From Planococcus sp. MSAK28401 (GTDB lineage: Bacteria > Bacillota > Bacilli > Bacillales_A > Planococcaceae): a DNA stretch of 64,000 nucleotides. The stretch covers positions 2,771,501 to 2,835,500 of the forward strand of contig NZ_JAAMTH010000001.1 in assembly GCF_018283455.1 (NCBI RefSeq), written 5' to 3'. The translations under genes were made by a program, and so were the position numbers. How positions within the stretch are numbered: the stretch's first letter is position 1; each line of letters starts with the position of its first letter. This document shows positions 16,641 through 26,198 of the stretch, one piece after another. Under the pieces are notes generated by a model. The model did no database searches, had not been told where the DNA came from, and was given only the letters and a program-made list of their open reading frames with translations.

Positions 16641-17508
16641 TAACCCACCCAAGGATCATTTCGCGGATGAGTTTGCTCGCTGTGTTCGCTGTTTGGTCGG
16701 AATGATCGTAAACTGGCGCGAGTTCAACGAGGTCGAAGCCGACGACGTTGACGCCTGATGCTGCGATGGCATGGATCGATGCGAGCAGTTCGCGCGATGT
16801 GATGCCACCAGCATCAACTGTTCCCGTGCCTGGAGCGTGCGCTGGATCGAGCACGTCCATATCGATCGTAATGTAAACCGGACGACCGTCGAGTGTCGGC
16901 AGTACCTGTTTCAACGGCTCGAGCACTTCGAATTTGTACAAATGCATGCCTTGCTCTTTCGCCCATTCAAATTCTTCTTTCATTCCTGAACGGATGCCGA
17001 ACGAGTAGACATTTTTCGGGCCGATGTGATCGGCAATTTTACGGATCGGCGTTGAATGCGAATATTCTTCGCCTTCATAGTTTTCACGGAGATCCGTATG
17101 CGCATCAAAATGGATGATGGCAAGATCGTCGTATTTGCTGGCGACCGCTTTCATGACCGGCAGAGATACTAAATGCTCGCCGCCCATGCCCATCGGAATT
17201 TTATTGTCTTTCAATAAAGTATGGACATACTTTTCAATCTCGAGAAGGGATTTTTCCGGATTGCCGAATGGCAGTGGAATATCTCCAGCGTCGAAGAATT
17301 TCACATCTTCTAGTTCGCGGTCCAAATACGGGCTGTATTCTTCCAACCCGATAGAAACTTCACGGATTTTGTTCGGGCCGAAACGCGATCCCGGGCGGTA
17401 GCTGACGGTCCAGTCCATCGGCATGCCATAAAGGACTGCTTTCGACTCTTCATAATTCGGATGGCTTTTAATGAATACTTTTCCTGAATAAGTTTCGTCA
17501 AAACGCAT
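16636..17508 (-). CDS. speB: agmatinase (ureohydrolase family)
   Basis: Hydrolyses agmatine to putrescine and urea. The 290-aa protein has the binuclear manganese motifs of the arginase/agmatinase family: GGEH near residue 110, HFDAHTDLRE near 135 and DMDVLDPAHAPGTGT near 215, plus the C-terminal ELAPVYD. SpeE, the next enzyme, is encoded directly upstream in the same operon, as in B. subtilis. The ATG at 17508 begins one base after the speE stop, with GGTGA as ribosome binding site; the family starts MRFDE at this point. A GTG three codons earlier is possible but less likely. Confidence 0.95.
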   Translation of the reverse strand: MRFDETYSGKVFIKSHPNYEESKAVLYGMPMDWTVSYRPGSRFGPNKIREVSIGLEEYSPYLDRELEDVKFFDAGDIPLPFGNPEKSLLEIEKYVHTLLKDNKIPMGMGGEHLVSLPVMKAVASKYDDLAIIHFDAHTDLRENYEGEEYSHSTPIRKIADHIGPKNVYSFGIRSGMKEEFEWAKEQGMHLYKFEVLEPLKQVLPTLDGRPVYITIDMDVLDPAHAPGTGTVDAGGITSRELLASIHAIAASGVNVVGFDLVELAPVYDHSDQTANTASKLIREMILGWVK

Positions 17509-17509
17509 C

Positions 17510-18343
17510 TTATTCACCCGTCAAATCTTTCACGAATTTCGGCAAAACAAATGCCGCGTTGTGCAATTCCGGCGTGTAATATTTTGTTTCAATATCGTGG
17601 AAACGCTCAGCTGGCACTTCCAGCGGGTTGTATTTTTTCGAACCGATCGTGAATGACCACAAACCGCTCGGGTAAGTCGGGATGTTCGCTAGATAAAGTT
17701 TCGTAATCGGGAAAATCTCTTTCACGTCGCTTTGGACTTGTTTGATCAAGTCCGGCGTGAACCACGGGTTGTCCGATTGCGCGACAAAAATACCGTCTTC
17801 TTTCAAGGCTTTCGAGATGCCAGCGTAGAAGCCTTTCGAGAACAAGTTTACTGCGGGCCCGACCGGTTCAGTGGAATCGACCATGATAACATCGAATTCG
17901 TTTTCCGATTCCGCGATGTGCATGAAGCCGTCGCCGACGATCACTTCAACACGCGCATCTTCGAGTCCGGATGCGATCGATGGCAAGAATTTCTTCGAAT
18001 ACTCGATGACTTTTCCGTCGATGTCGACAAGCGTCGCTTTCTTGACAGAAGGGTGTTTCAGGATTTCACGGATGACGCCGCCGTCTCCGCCTCCAACGAC
18101 CAATACGTTCTCCGGGTTCGGATGCGTGAACAACGGGACATGTGCCACCATTTCGTGGTAGACAAATTCGTCTTTTTCAGAAGTCATGACCATGCCGTCC
18201 AAGAACAGCATATTGCCCCATTCAGCTGTTTCAGCCATTTCTAAATATTGGAAATCCGTTTGTTCTGTATGAAGCGTTTTATTGATTTTCATTGTAATGC
18301 CAAAGTTTTCGGTTTGTTTTTCGGTATACCAGAATCCTGCCAT
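17510..18343 (-). CDS. speE: spermidine synthase
   Basis: Transfers the aminopropyl group of decarboxylated S-adenosylmethionine to putrescine. The 277-aa protein has the N-terminal beta domain ([20 protein letters not shown]), the nucleotide-binding GGGDGG loop ([16 protein letters not shown]), [16 protein letters not shown] and the catalytic aspartate in [19 protein letters not shown] precedes the start. It is first in the speE-speB operon; the decarboxylase that supplies the donor is not in this window. Confidence 0.96.
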   Translation of the reverse strand: MAGFWYTEKQTENFGITMKINKTLHTEQTDFQYLEMAETAEWGNMLFLDGMVMTSEKDEFVYHEMVAHVPLFTHPNPENVLVVGGGDGGVIREILKHPSVKKATLVDIDGKVIEYSKKFLPSIASGLEDARVEVIVGDGFMHIAESENEFDVIMVDSTEPVGPAVNLFSKGFYAGISKALKEDGIFVAQSDNPWFTPDLIKQVQSDVKEIFPITKLYLANIPTYPSGLWSFTIGSKKYNPLEVPAERFHDIETKYYTPELHNAAFVLPKFVKDLTGE

Positions 18344-18770
18344 GTATAATCAAACTCCTTTATTTATCAGATTGAAATCACTTTACAAAGTATAAGTGTT
18401 TTCCGCAAAAGTGCAATACTCTTTTGCGCCACTTTTCTTTACCCGGATTACCGTGGACTATGCATGCTGAATATGGACAAGACCCACTTGGAGACTTAAC
18501 CGAGCTTCTGTTTCATTGCATGCAAAAAGGCTTTCTGCAAAGGGAATCGATTCCCTGCACAGAAAACCTTTTTGGCCTGATGGGCGCGGAGAAAGTGACA
18601 TGAGGCATTGGGCTTGGGTTTGTCGCAATGGCTCACAGCACTTGCCCGCTATCAGGTGTCCTAGCTTTCTAGATGAAAAGCTGTAATCTCAGTTTACTTT
18701 CTTTTCGGCTCAACTTCAACTGCCTGAAGCACCGAATTTCAGGTTTCACATTTCGTTCAAGAATCCAGCC
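18344..18770. other. gene-free interval upstream of speE
   Basis: Contains the speE leader and the terminator of the ywhD-like gene at 18524-18573. The remaining 200 bases (18574-18770) contain no convincing coding frame or repeat that I could match elsewhere in the window. Confidence 0.5.
18524..18573 (-). terminator. terminator after ywhD-like gene
   Basis: AAAAAGG-TTTCTG and CAGAAA-CCTTTTT pair around an inner GGGAATCGATTCCC palindrome. A/T tracts on both flanks allow bidirectional use. Confidence 0.65.
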
Positions 18771-19286
18771 TTATTGTGACAAATCATTGTGTAATTGTTC
18801 TAAACTGCGTTCCCACATTTCTGGGTTGTGGGTTTTCAGATAATCGGCGAGTACTTTTTTCGACGGCGCGTCCATATGGTCGACGATGATTTTCCGTTTC
18901 ATCGACTTATCCATCAAATTGACGTGGTCCGCCAAGATTTTGTAGCCGCGCCGCTTCTCGCGATTAACGACCATTTCACATGCCGTGATGCCGGCATAAT
19001 AAGGCCCTGCCGGATTAAAGTCGATGGTGATCCAAACGAGCCAATAATTTTTTCCGCCTGCAGAATCTTCTCGGTTGGTCGTGAATTTGATGCCGCGTTC
19101 CGTCTGGCTTCTCGCATGCATCGCACCGATATCAAGCACCGCGTCTTGTTCTTCCACATCGATAATGAGCGGCGAAACGTTCTCAAGAGACAAGGACCCG
19201 ATGCCGTACCCTTTATGTCCGTCTGTCGGATCGTCCTTTATAATGGTGAATCCCAATTTCTTTTTGGGCTTTTCTTCATTTGCCAT
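18771..19286 (-). CDS. ywhD: YwhD family protein
   Basis: A 171-aa member of the YwhD family of Bacillales, function unknown. It starts MANEEKPKKKLGFTIIKDD, is hydrophilic with no signal peptide, and has a tryptophan-rich central strand (GGKNYWLVWITIDFN) and a basic helix (NREKRRGYKILADHVNLMD). GGAGG lies ten bases before the chosen ATG; the frame is open 120 codons further but without similarity. It is divergent from the small tautomerase gene, the same pairing as ywhD/ywhB in B. subtilis. Confidence 0.88.
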   Translation of the reverse strand: MANEEKPKKKLGFTIIKDDPTDGHKGYGIGSLSLENVSPLIIDVEEQDAVLDIGAMHARSQTERGIKFTTNREDSAGGKNYWLVWITIDFNPAGPYYAGITACEMVVNREKRRGYKILADHVNLMDKSMKRKIIVDHMDAPSKKVLADYLKTHNPEMWERSLEQLHNDLSQ

Positions 19287-19350
19287 TTGTACAATTCCTC
19301 CATTCTGATATGATAATGCTAACATCCAATGAAAAGGAGCTGCATCCATT

Positions 19351-19536
19351 ATGCCATACGTAACTGTAAAAATGCTCGAAGGCCGCACAGATGAGCAAAA
19401 ACGCGCACTTGTCGAAAAGGTCACTGCCGCTGTATCCGAAACAATCGATGCCCCGCCGGAAAAGGTTGTCGTGTTCCTTGAAGACCTGAAGAAAAGCGAA
19501 TACGCGGTCAACGGCAAGCTGTTGAACGACGAGTAG
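19351..19536 (+). CDS. ywhB: 4-oxalocrotonate tautomerase family protein
   Basis: A 61-aa enzyme of the 4-OT superfamily. After removal of the initiator Met the N-terminal proline (PYVTVKMLEGRT) becomes the catalytic base; the conserved arginine and PPEKVVVFLED segment follow. It resembles B. subtilis YwhB, which tautomerises 2-hydroxymuconate-type compounds in vitro; the natural substrate is unknown. AAAAGGAG precedes the start, and a terminator follows within a few bases, so it is a monocistronic unit. Confidence 0.93.
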   Translation: MPYVTVKMLEGRTDEQKRALVEKVTAAVSETIDAPPEKVVVFLEDLKKSEYAVNGKLLNDE

Positions 19537-19538
19537 AG

Positions 19539-19566
19539 AAAAACTCCCCTCGGGGAGTTTTTTTTT
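19539..19566 (+). terminator. terminator after tautomerase gene
   Basis: AAAACTCCCC-TC-GGGGAGTTTTTTTTT, a classic intrinsic terminator. Confidence 0.9.
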
Positions 19567-19674
19567 TGCGCAAATGAATGGCTCATCTCACTGTATCCGT
19601 CCAGCCGCTTCCGCTCTGTCTTTAGTTTGAGAGCGGAACGTTCATTTCTCAATGAAATGTAAAAGCAACCGCGC

Positions 19675-19765
19675 GCTTACGGGGAAGCGAAGCAATGAGA
19701 CAGGTGATTTTCCTGGCTTATTGCGAAAGCTCAGCCCCAAGCGCGGCTGCGGTTCACAACAAGTA
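19675..19765 (-). repeat. repeat C4 (reverse orientation)
   Basis: Copy of family C on the minus strand, between the convergent ywhB and ywgA genes. Its hairpin (19692-19724) has outer stem GCAATGAG/CTTATTGC (one G-T wobble read on plus) and inner stem CAGG/CCTG, where other copies have CAAG/CTTG. The flanks match the CGGCTCGCCC-type sequence only loosely. Confidence 0.65.
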
Positions 19766-19838
19766 CTTCAATCAAAACACCGTTCTTTTGCACAAGCACC
19801 ATTCCACTCGAAATACGCTTGATCAAAAAGGGCTCACT

Positions 19839-20345
19839 TCACGCAAGCTTCAATTGCTCGAGTTCGTCGAGAAAGCGATAGGCTTCTTCGATTTCAGTTG
19901 CGGTGAAGTTAAGTTTGCCTTTAACGCTATGTAATTTAGCGATCTGTTCGCCGCGCTCTAGATGGCCGAAGTATAAAAGTGTCGAGGCCAGTTCAAGGAA
20001 ACGCCCGCTTTTGGCATTGAGTAAAGTAGCCGCTTCGGGATTTTTCGGAATCGAAGCGCCAACGGCATTGCGAAATTCCATGCCTTCATCCGTTACGGCG
20101 TATTTATATTGCACATAGGAACCTTTGTCTTCAAGCGCTTCCGATAAAAAGCCCATATCGCATAATTCCTCGATGCGCGCCGTCAATTCTTCCGAGTACG
20201 GCCCATAAATATGGAACTCGTATTTCTCCTTGAACGGGACATTGAGTTTTTTCATGATATAGACCATTTTCTGCAGTTTCTTTCGGCCGGTTACTCCTTC
20301 GGCCGTCGCGATAAAATCGACGATTCTTGCATGTTCTTGGAGCAA
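19839..20345 (-). CDS. ywgA: YwgA family protein
   Basis: A 168-aa protein of the YwgA family (B. subtilis YwgA has a similar size). It begins MLQEHARIVDFIATAEGVTGRKKLQKMVYIMKK in outline and has a winged-helix-like N-terminal portion (KKLQKMVYI, YGPYSEELTARIEEL) reminiscent of phage-type DUF4065/Panacea-like antitoxin domains, followed by a helical tail. Function is unknown. It follows the HD-domain gene immediately (stop and start adjacent), an arrangement retained from B. subtilis ywfO-ywgA surroundings. Confidence 0.83.
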   Translation of the reverse strand: MLQEHARIVDFIATAEGVTGRKKLQKMVYIMKKLNVPFKEKYEFHIYGPYSEELTARIEELCDMGFLSEALEDKGSYVQYKYAVTDEGMEFRNAVGASIPKNPEAATLLNAKSGRFLELASTLLYFGHLERGEQIAKLHSVKGKLNFTATEIEEAYRFLDELEQLKLA

Positions 20346-21650
20346 CTAAACCCCTCCTTCTCTGAGCATCTCCAGGATTTGCTGCTTGATGGCTTTTTTC
20401 TTGCCATCGATGAGCAGTTCCGCTGGAAAGTACAATTTATAATCGGTTCGGCGTTTACCGGAAATGGCGTCGACAATCTGCGACAGCCTAGACAATTCCT
20501 TAATATCACCGTTTGGCATCAATAATTGGATCGGCAAGCGTTCTTCCTCTTCACCCGGCCGGTAGAAATCATAGGGCAGGTCAGAAGTCGAATCATCGAT
20601 CAAGTAGTATTCGGGATCGATGCCGGCCTTCTTGAATAAAGCCGAAAGCTCACCAAGTTTTTTGTAATCCGTCCCGGGATCGAAATCGACATATTGGAAG
20701 AGGCGGCGATTGACGAAACGGTCGCACAGGTCAGCGAGTATCGGGTCGCGCTCGTTTATCCACAATTGGAAGTAAGTCATCAAGACGCCTTCATCGAGCG
20801 CCAAATAATCGGCGAGCGTGAAGCTACGGTCGAAAAAGGCGAGAAAATGGGTCGGCGGCTGCTGGAATTTATAGCCGCTTTCGCTCAATTCTTTGGCTCG
20901 CTGCAAAATCTTCCGCAAAATCACTTCCGCGCTTCTCGCGACCGGATGGAAATACACTTGCCAGTACATTTGGTAGCGGCTCATGATATAGTCTTCGACC
21001 GCGTGCATACCGCTCGATTTGATGACGACTTGGTCATCGAGCGGCCGCATGACACGCAGTATGCGTTCCATATCGAAATGGCCGTAGGAAACACCGGTGT
21101 AATACGCATCACGCTGCAAATAATCCATCCGGTCGGCATCAATCTGGCTGGAGATGAGCGAAATCACTTGTTTATTGGAATACGTTTTCGCTATGACTTC
21201 CGCTACATGGCCAGGAAAATCAGGCGATACGTTTTTCAAGATGCTGTTCACTTCGGTATCACCGGTCAAAATCGCTCGCGTGAATTCCTCGTGATCGACA
21301 TTAAATACTTTTTCAAATGAATGTGAAAACGGGCCATGTCCGAGGTCGTGAAGAAGCGCTGCACACAAGACCGTCAAGCGCTCGCTTTCATCCCACTCTG
21401 GGCGGCCGTGAAACACATCGTCTGAGATGCGCCGGACGATTTCATAGACGCCAAGAGAATGGTTGAAACGGCTATGCTCCGCGCCGTGGAAGACGAGGTA
21501 GGATGTCCCGAGTTGTTTGATGCGGCGCAGCCGCTGGAACTCTTTCGAATTGACGAGGTCCCAAATCACTTGGTCGCGCACATGGATATACCGGTGAACC
21601 GGATCTTTGAACACTTTTTCTTCAGCTAATTTCTGTGTCGCGTAGCTCAC
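20346..21650 (-). CDS. ywfO: HD-domain phosphohydrolase (YwfO-like)
   Basis: A 434-aa HD-superfamily protein, probable metal-dependent nucleotide phosphohydrolase; the related Enterococcus EF1143 is a dNTP triphosphohydrolase. The metal site is visible as H in EHSRFNHSLGVYE, HD in ALLHDLGHGPFSH and a later D in SSQIDADRMDYLQRD, all within residues 60-190. The GTG at 21650 is favoured because AGGAGG lies seven bases upstream; a second GTG two codons earlier is within the spacing range. It is first of a two-gene operon with ywgA. Confidence 0.9.
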   Translation of the reverse strand: MSYATQKLAEEKVFKDPVHRYIHVRDQVIWDLVNSKEFQRLRRIKQLGTSYLVFHGAEHSRFNHSLGVYEIVRRISDDVFHGRPEWDESERLTVLCAALLHDLGHGPFSHSFEKVFNVDHEEFTRAILTGDTEVNSILKNVSPDFPGHVAEVIAKTYSNKQVISLISSQIDADRMDYLQRDAYYTGVSYGHFDMERILRVMRPLDDQVVIKSSGMHAVEDYIMSRYQMYWQVYFHPVARSAEVILRKILQRAKELSESGYKFQQPPTHFLAFFDRSFTLADYLALDEGVLMTYFQLWINERDPILADLCDRFVNRRLFQYVDFDPGTDYKKLGELSALFKKAGIDPEYYLIDDSTSDLPYDFYRPGEEEERLPIQLLMPNGDIKELSRLSQIVDAISGKRRTDYKLYFPAELLIDGKKKAIKQQILEMLREGGV

Positions 21651-21698
21651 GGGCACTCCTCCTCGAATCGTACTGGTTATTTTACACGAATCTTACGC

Positions 21699-22520
21699 TC
21701 ATTCAAGCGTTCGTTCGAGCATTTTTTCATTGCGTTCAAGCACCCGTTTCAAATAAAACGAATACAAGTCAAATTCTTCTTCCTGAAGCGGCATCGGGGC
21801 CGGAGAGCCGAGCAGCGCATGCAAATCGAGCACCACTTCAGGAACGGTGATATCGTGGCCGAGCAATTCACTGAGCGACGCCATCACGTCTGGCTCGATT
21901 TCTGGGTAGCTGAACTTTGTCTCTTCTCCTTGCTTGCCCGCTTCGTAAAACTCGCGGATCACTTCCGCCCGCCCTGCGCCGCTTCCTTCGATGCACAAAT
22001 ACACTTGCACGGCGATGCCGCGGCGGATGCGGCGCTGGGAAATGCCGGCGAATTTCTTGCCGCCGATGCTCAGGTCGTAACTGCCCGGGCAATACGAACC
22101 GACAATTTCGTAGGCGTCGATTTCCGCTTCTGGAAACAAGGCTTCGACGAGTTCGACCATCATATCGTAGCCTTGCGGAATATCGATGGCGCCTTCTTTT
22201 TCCGACAGGACGATGGAAATGTTCAACACGCCGGAATCGAGAACAACGGCAAGGCCGCCGGAATTTCGGACGATTGCCTGGTAGCCGTTGTCTTCTAGGA
22301 CCGCCATCGCTTGATCGATATGAGGCAAGCGGTGGTCTTGGATGCCAAGCACAACCGTGTCATCATGCACCCATGTTCTGACCGTCGGCGGGCTTTTCTG
22401 GGAGCCGACCAGTTCACATAACGTGTCATCCGCCGCGAACGATTCAAGCGCCGAGCGTTTGCGTGCGCTCAAGGACTGGTCCCAAAAGCGCCATTTCTTG
22501 TCTTCCATAAATAAAGCCAT
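21699..22520 (-). CDS. lipL: octanoyl-[GcvH]:protein N-octanoyltransferase LipL
   Basis: Amidotransferase that moves octanoyl groups from GcvH to E2 subunits in the Bacillus lipoate pathway. The 273-aa protein has the biotin/lipoate-ligase fold: [20 protein letters not shown]-like [14 protein letters not shown] with the substrate loop, and [19 protein letters not shown] containing the acyl-accepting cysteine and the conserved lysine. The start at 22520 follows GAGGAG. It is divergent from hemQ, as in B. subtilis ywfL/ywfI. LplJ-type ligases share the fold, but the Cys in SYCPGSYDL points to LipL. Confidence 0.92.
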   Translation of the reverse strand: MALFMEDKKWRFWDQSLSARKRSALESFAADDTLCELVGSQKSPPTVRTWVHDDTVVLGIQDHRLPHIDQAMAVLEDNGYQAIVRNSGGLAVVLDSGVLNISIVLSEKEGAIDIPQGYDMMVELVEALFPEAEIDAYEIVGSYCPGSYDLSIGGKKFAGISQRRIRRGIAVQVYLCIEGSGAGRAEVIREFYEAGKQGEETKFSYPEIEPDVMASLSELLGHDITVPEVVLDLHALLGSPAPMPLQEEEFDLYSFYLKRVLERNEKMLERTLE

Positions 22521-22692
22521 GCTGTCATTCTCCTCTTTTAAGTTCACTCTTTTCAGTTTACCCTTTTCGGTGCAGGCTGAAAAGGCGCTATGCCCATGTC
22601 AAATTAGTGACAGGCCCCATTCGGATAGGAACTTATATCTTTCATATGATAAACTGTGGAAGAGAGATTCACATAAAAGGAGTGTTCTACTG

Positions 22693-23442
22693 ATGAATGA
22701 AGCAGCAATTACATTAGACGGCTGGTACGTGCTCCACGATTTCCGTTCAATGGACTGGGTCGCGTGGAAAATGCTCGACGACGACGAGCGCCAATTCGCG
22801 ATCGACGAGTTCAATATGTTCATGGAAAAAGTTAACCAAGCTGACGAAAACAAAACCGGTGCCCACGCCCTTTATTCCATTATCGGCCAAAAAGCTGACC
22901 TCATGCTCATGCTTTTGCGTGAAACGATGGATGAGTTGCGCGAGCTTGAAACCGAATACAATAAATTGACGTTGATCGCCTACACAGTGCCGACGTATTC
23001 CTACGTTTCTGTCGTCGAGTTGTCGAACTACCTATCAGGCGAAAGCAATGAAGACCCTTACCAAAACCCGCATGTCCGTTCGCGTCTGTACCCAGAGCTT
23101 CAACGCTCCCAGTATATTTGCTTCTATCCAATGGATAAGCGCCGCGAAGGCAACGACAATTGGTATATGCTGCCAATGCAAGAGCGCAAAGATTTGATGC
23201 TGTCACACGGCAAAATCGGCCGCAGCTACGCAGGCAAAGTCAAACAAATCATTTCTGGCTCTGTCGGATTCGATGATTACGAGTGGGGCGTTACATTGTT
23301 TGCAGAAGACGTTCTCCAATTCAAAAAGCTTGTCTACGAAATGCGTTTTGACGAAGTATCCGCCCGCTACGGCGAATTCGGTTCATTCTACGTCGGCACG
23401 ATTCTCGACAAAGAAAAAACCGTGAAGTTCCTAGAAGTATAA
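22693..23442 (+). CDS. hemQ: coproheme decarboxylase HemQ
   Basis: Converts Fe-coproporphyrin III to heme b by two oxidative decarboxylations, the last step of the coproporphyrin-dependent pathway of Gram-positives. The 249-aa protein is the usual length and belongs to the chlorite-dismutase family, with the active tyrosine region [20 protein letters not shown] and the proximal heme-ligand histidine in [15 protein letters not shown]. It lacks the arginine-based signature of true chlorite dismutases as far as I can see. AAAAGGAG lies a few bases before the ATG at 22693. It is a single gene divergent from lipL. Confidence 0.95.
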   Translation: MNEAAITLDGWYVLHDFRSMDWVAWKMLDDDERQFAIDEFNMFMEKVNQADENKTGAHALYSIIGQKADLMLMLLRETMDELRELETEYNKLTLIAYTVPTYSYVSVVELSNYLSGESNEDPYQNPHVRSRLYPELQRSQYICFYPMDKRREGNDNWYMLPMQERKDLMLSHGKIGRSYAGKVKQIISGSVGFDDYEWGVTLFAEDVLQFKKLVYEMRFDEVSARYGEFGSFYVGTILDKEKTVKFLEV

Positions 23443-23592
23443 GTTTATGATAAGCGCCGCATCCTTTAACTAGGAGGCGGCGTTTTGCATTCCATGCCCA
23501 AATTCATGAGTGAATTTTCTGTTTTTCGCCATACTTCCCCTACCGCCACCTTCCATTTGCTGGGTATACTAAAAGAAAAACGAGGTGTTTGT

Positions 23593-24615
23593 ATGTTCGT
23601 AATGCGCCAGACACGTTATGCAAAATGGGCTTTTGCTTTCTTGTTTCTCGTATTGATCAGCAATCTCTTAGTCTACCGCTCACCCTTTTCTTCCACTGTG
23701 ATACCGGAAGATAGCTTTTGGCTCGTTGCCGGCTCTTTAGTTGATTTTGCGGTCGTCATCCCTTTATTGCTGCTGCTATCCTTCCGCTTAACTTTCAAAC
23801 ACTTGCTTGCAGTTATGGCCACTGGGTTGATCGCCGTGCGCTTCATCATCCCTGCACTGTATTTCGAACCCTTCGCCCCTCTATTCTACCTAGGCATCGC
23901 ATTCGAACTATTCATATTGGCGGCAGAACTGGCCTTGCTCGGCCTATTGCTCATCCACATTCCAAAAATACGGCGGTCCATGAGCCAACAAGCCGGCAGC
24001 CCGCTGTTCACTTTGTTTCCTGCAGTGCATGAGAACGTCAAGCCGAATCCGCTCATCCATGTCGTCCTGTCTGAAGCACTCGCGTTTTACTATGCCTTCT
24101 TTACGTGGAAAAAACGGCCCCCAGAAGATCCAGCATCCATCACGCTCCATAAAAATACCAGTTCCATCGCATTTACCATCATGCTCATCCACGCCATCGT
24201 CATCGAGACCCTCGGTATCCATTGGTGGCTCCATGATAAATCCGCTGTACTCTCTATTGTCCTGCTCATCTTGAATGTCTATAGCGTCATTTATTTCATT
24301 GGCGATATTCAAGCCACCCGATTGAACCCCTTGACCATCAAAGATGGAAACTTGAATGTATCGTTAGGGTTGAACAAACGAATCAGTGCACCGCTCGAAT
24401 CGATTGCAGCGGTGCGCTGGGGCGTAAAACCAGAGGCCGATGCGCTGGAATTTGTCGCCAAAGATTTTGAAGAACCGGAACCCCAAGTCGTAATCGATTT
24501 CAACGTGCCCCAGCAGGCGGTGCTGTTTTTTGGCAAGACGCGCCCCATCTCGCAAATCGCGTTGAAAGTGGATGATCCCGAAAAATTAAAGTCCTTATTA
24601 AACTCAGTGAAGTGA
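23593..24615 (+). CDS. polytopic membrane protein of unknown function
   Basis: I do not recognise this 340-aa protein. Residues 1 to about 250 contain seven or eight hydrophobic segments (for example AFAFLFLVLISNLLVY, FAVVIPLLLLLSF, LGIAFELFILAAELALLGLL, SIVLLILNVYSVIYFIGDIQ). A soluble C-terminal region of about 90 residues is predicted to be mainly beta strands, resembling a PH-like domain (GNLNVSLGLNKRISAPLESI, QVVIDFNVPQQAVLFFGK). GAGGTG precedes the ATG at 23593. It is monocistronic between hemQ and a terminator. No enzymatic motif is visible. Confidence 0.75.
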   Translation: MFVMRQTRYAKWAFAFLFLVLISNLLVYRSPFSSTVIPEDSFWLVAGSLVDFAVVIPLLLLLSFRLTFKHLLAVMATGLIAVRFIIPALYFEPFAPLFYLGIAFELFILAAELALLGLLLIHIPKIRRSMSQQAGSPLFTLFPAVHENVKPNPLIHVVLSEALAFYYAFFTWKKRPPEDPASITLHKNTSSIAFTIMLIHAIVIETLGIHWWLHDKSAVLSIVLLILNVYSVIYFIGDIQATRLNPLTIKDGNLNVSLGLNKRISAPLESIAAVRWGVKPEADALEFVAKDFEEPEPQVVIDFNVPQQAVLFFGKTRPISQIALKVDDPEKLKSLLNSVK

Positions 24616-24620
24616 GTTCA

Positions 24621-24662
24621 AAAAAAACTGCCTGCATATGCCATGCAGGCAGTTTTCTTTTT
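24621..24662. terminator. bidirectional terminator
   Basis: AAAACTGCCTGCAT and ATGCAGGCAGTTTT surround a short loop with A/T runs on both sides, between convergent genes. Confidence 0.88.
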
Positions 24663-24664
24663 TA

Positions 24665-25042
24665 TTACAATGCCTTCGACGCGGCGATGATAAGCATAAC
24701 CCAGCCCGCGATAAACGCGACGCCGCCGATTGGCGTAATCGCGCCAAGCACGCTGATGCCCGTCAAGCTCAGAACATATAGGCTGCCTGAGAAAATCACG
24801 ATTCCGGCGAGCATCAAATAGCCGGCCCAGTTCAGGGAACCGAGCGGGCCGATGAGCGCTGAGCTCATCAAAATGGCGACGGCGATCAAGCCGATGGAAT
24901 GGAACATTTGGTATTGCACCGCTGTCTGCCATGTATCCAAGTATTTATCCGCTACGCGGCCTTCAAGCAAATGTGCCCCGAATGCCCCGAATGCGACGGC
25001 AAGCAGTCCATTAACCGCTCCCGCTATTAAGAAAAATTTCAT
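24665..25042 (-). CDS. ywdK: DUF423 membrane protein (YwdK)
   Basis: A 125-aa protein with four hydrophobic segments and the DUF423 hallmarks: GAFGAHLLEGR near residue 20, WQTAVQYQMFHSIGL, and GSLYVLSLTGISVLGAITPI. Family members are widespread inner-membrane proteins of unknown function. It is followed on the same strand order by ywdI and ung upstream, matching B. subtilis ywdG-ywdI-ywdK. Confidence 0.92.
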   Translation of the reverse strand: MKFFLIAGAVNGLLAVAFGAFGAHLLEGRVADKYLDTWQTAVQYQMFHSIGLIAVAILMSSALIGPLGSLNWAGYLMLAGIVIFSGSLYVLSLTGISVLGAITPIGGVAFIAGWVMLIIAASKAL

Positions 25043-25062
25043 TTGTTTCGTCCTCTTTCCAT

Positions 25063-25329
25063 TTAAAATTCAAAAAGCGAATCGCCGTTTGCTCCTTCTT
25101 CCTGAAGCCTTGTAGCCGCGGGAACCGACTGCGGCCGGTTTACTGTTTCCGTTGCAGCAAGCGGCATGGCGCGCGGTTTTTTGGGCGCTTGCATGCCATC
25201 TTCGAGAAGCAGGTCGCATAAGGCACGGATAGCGGCAAGGGATTCACGGATCTTTTCAGGTTCGCTTCCCCGTGCGCGAGCCGTATGCTTATCGATTTCA
25301 TCTAAAATGCGTGTCGTTTCGATGCCCAT
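25063..25329 (-). CDS. ywdI: YwdI family small protein
   Basis: An 88-aa hydrophilic protein. The first 45 residues are helical and charged (GIETTRILDEIDKHTARARG, KIRESLAAIRALCDLLL); the rest is a proline- and alanine-rich linker ending in DSLFEF. It corresponds in place and type to B. subtilis YwdI (DUF5327). No function known. It sits between ung and the DUF423 gene with short gaps, suggesting one operon. Confidence 0.82.
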   Translation of the reverse strand: MGIETTRILDEIDKHTARARGSEPEKIRESLAAIRALCDLLLEDGMQAPKKPRAMPLAATETVNRPQSVPAATRLQEEGANGDSLFEF

Positions 25330-25388
25330 GTGTCATGGCCCCTCTCGCTGTTAGTCCTATCCAGTTTACCATGTGCTAGCTGGATTCG

Positions 25389-26063
25389 TCAGTCCAGGCA
25401 GAAATCAATCGGTTCTTCGCCGCGTGATTGTAACAGCTTGTTCACTTTTGAGAACGGTTTACTGCCGAAAAATCCGCGATGTGCGCTGAGTGGGCTCGGA
25501 TGCGGCGCTTCAATGATGTCGTGGCGTTCGGTATCGATCAGGCGCTTTTTCGTCTGTGCCGGCTTGCCCCATAAAATGAAAATGACTGGCTCTTTTCGTG
25601 CCGATACTTTGCGGATCACTTCGTCCGTAAACTGCTCCCAGCCTTTTTTCTGATGTGAATGTGCTTGCCCTTGCCTCACCGTCAGGACTGTGTTGAGCAT
25701 GAGCACGCCTTGGTCAGACCATTTCGTTAAAGTCCCATCCACTGGCTTCTCACAGCCGATGTCGTCTTCGAGTTCCTTCAAGATGTTGCGCAGGCTCGGC
25801 GGATGGGCGATGCCTGGCTGAACGGAAAAACTCAAGCCATGCGCTTGATTCGGCCCGTGATAAGGGTCTTGCCCGAGGATGACCGCTTTGACATCTTGAT
25901 AAGCCGTATGTTCAAAGGCATTCCAAATATTTTCTTTGACCGGATAAATGGTCTCATTAGCATACTCATTTTTTAAGAACGCTCTCAATTCCTGATAATA
26001 GTTTTTGTCGAATTCTTCCCCTAAGACTTGTTGCCAATCATTAGTGAAAATTTGTTTGGTCAT
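25389..26063 (-). CDS. ung: uracil-DNA glycosylase
   Basis: Family-1 UDG of 224 aa that removes uracil from DNA to start base-excision repair. The water-activating loop [20 protein letters not shown] is near residue 60, the [10 protein letters not shown] strand follows, and the DNA-intercalating loop [12 protein letters not shown] lies near 185. GAAGGAG precedes the ATG. It is first in the ung-ywdI-ywdK group. Nothing suggests loss of activity. Confidence 0.97.
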   Translation of the reverse strand: MTKQIFTNDWQQVLGEEFDKNYYQELRAFLKNEYANETIYPVKENIWNAFEHTAYQDVKAVILGQDPYHGPNQAHGLSFSVQPGIAHPPSLRNILKELEDDIGCEKPVDGTLTKWSDQGVLMLNTVLTVRQGQAHSHQKKGWEQFTDEVIRKVSARKEPVIFILWGKPAQTKKRLIDTERHDIIEAPHPSPLSAHRGFFGSKPFSKVNKLLQSRGEEPIDFCLD

Positions 26064-26198
26064 TGTATCTACTCCTTCATCAAAAAACTTTTCTTACCTT
26101 TTCATTACCCGATCTTTTTTTCTCTAGTCTTGTTCATTTGCAAGCGCTTCAATTCACGCGTCCCACATGTTACGATGGGAAAAAGGAGCGAATAACAT

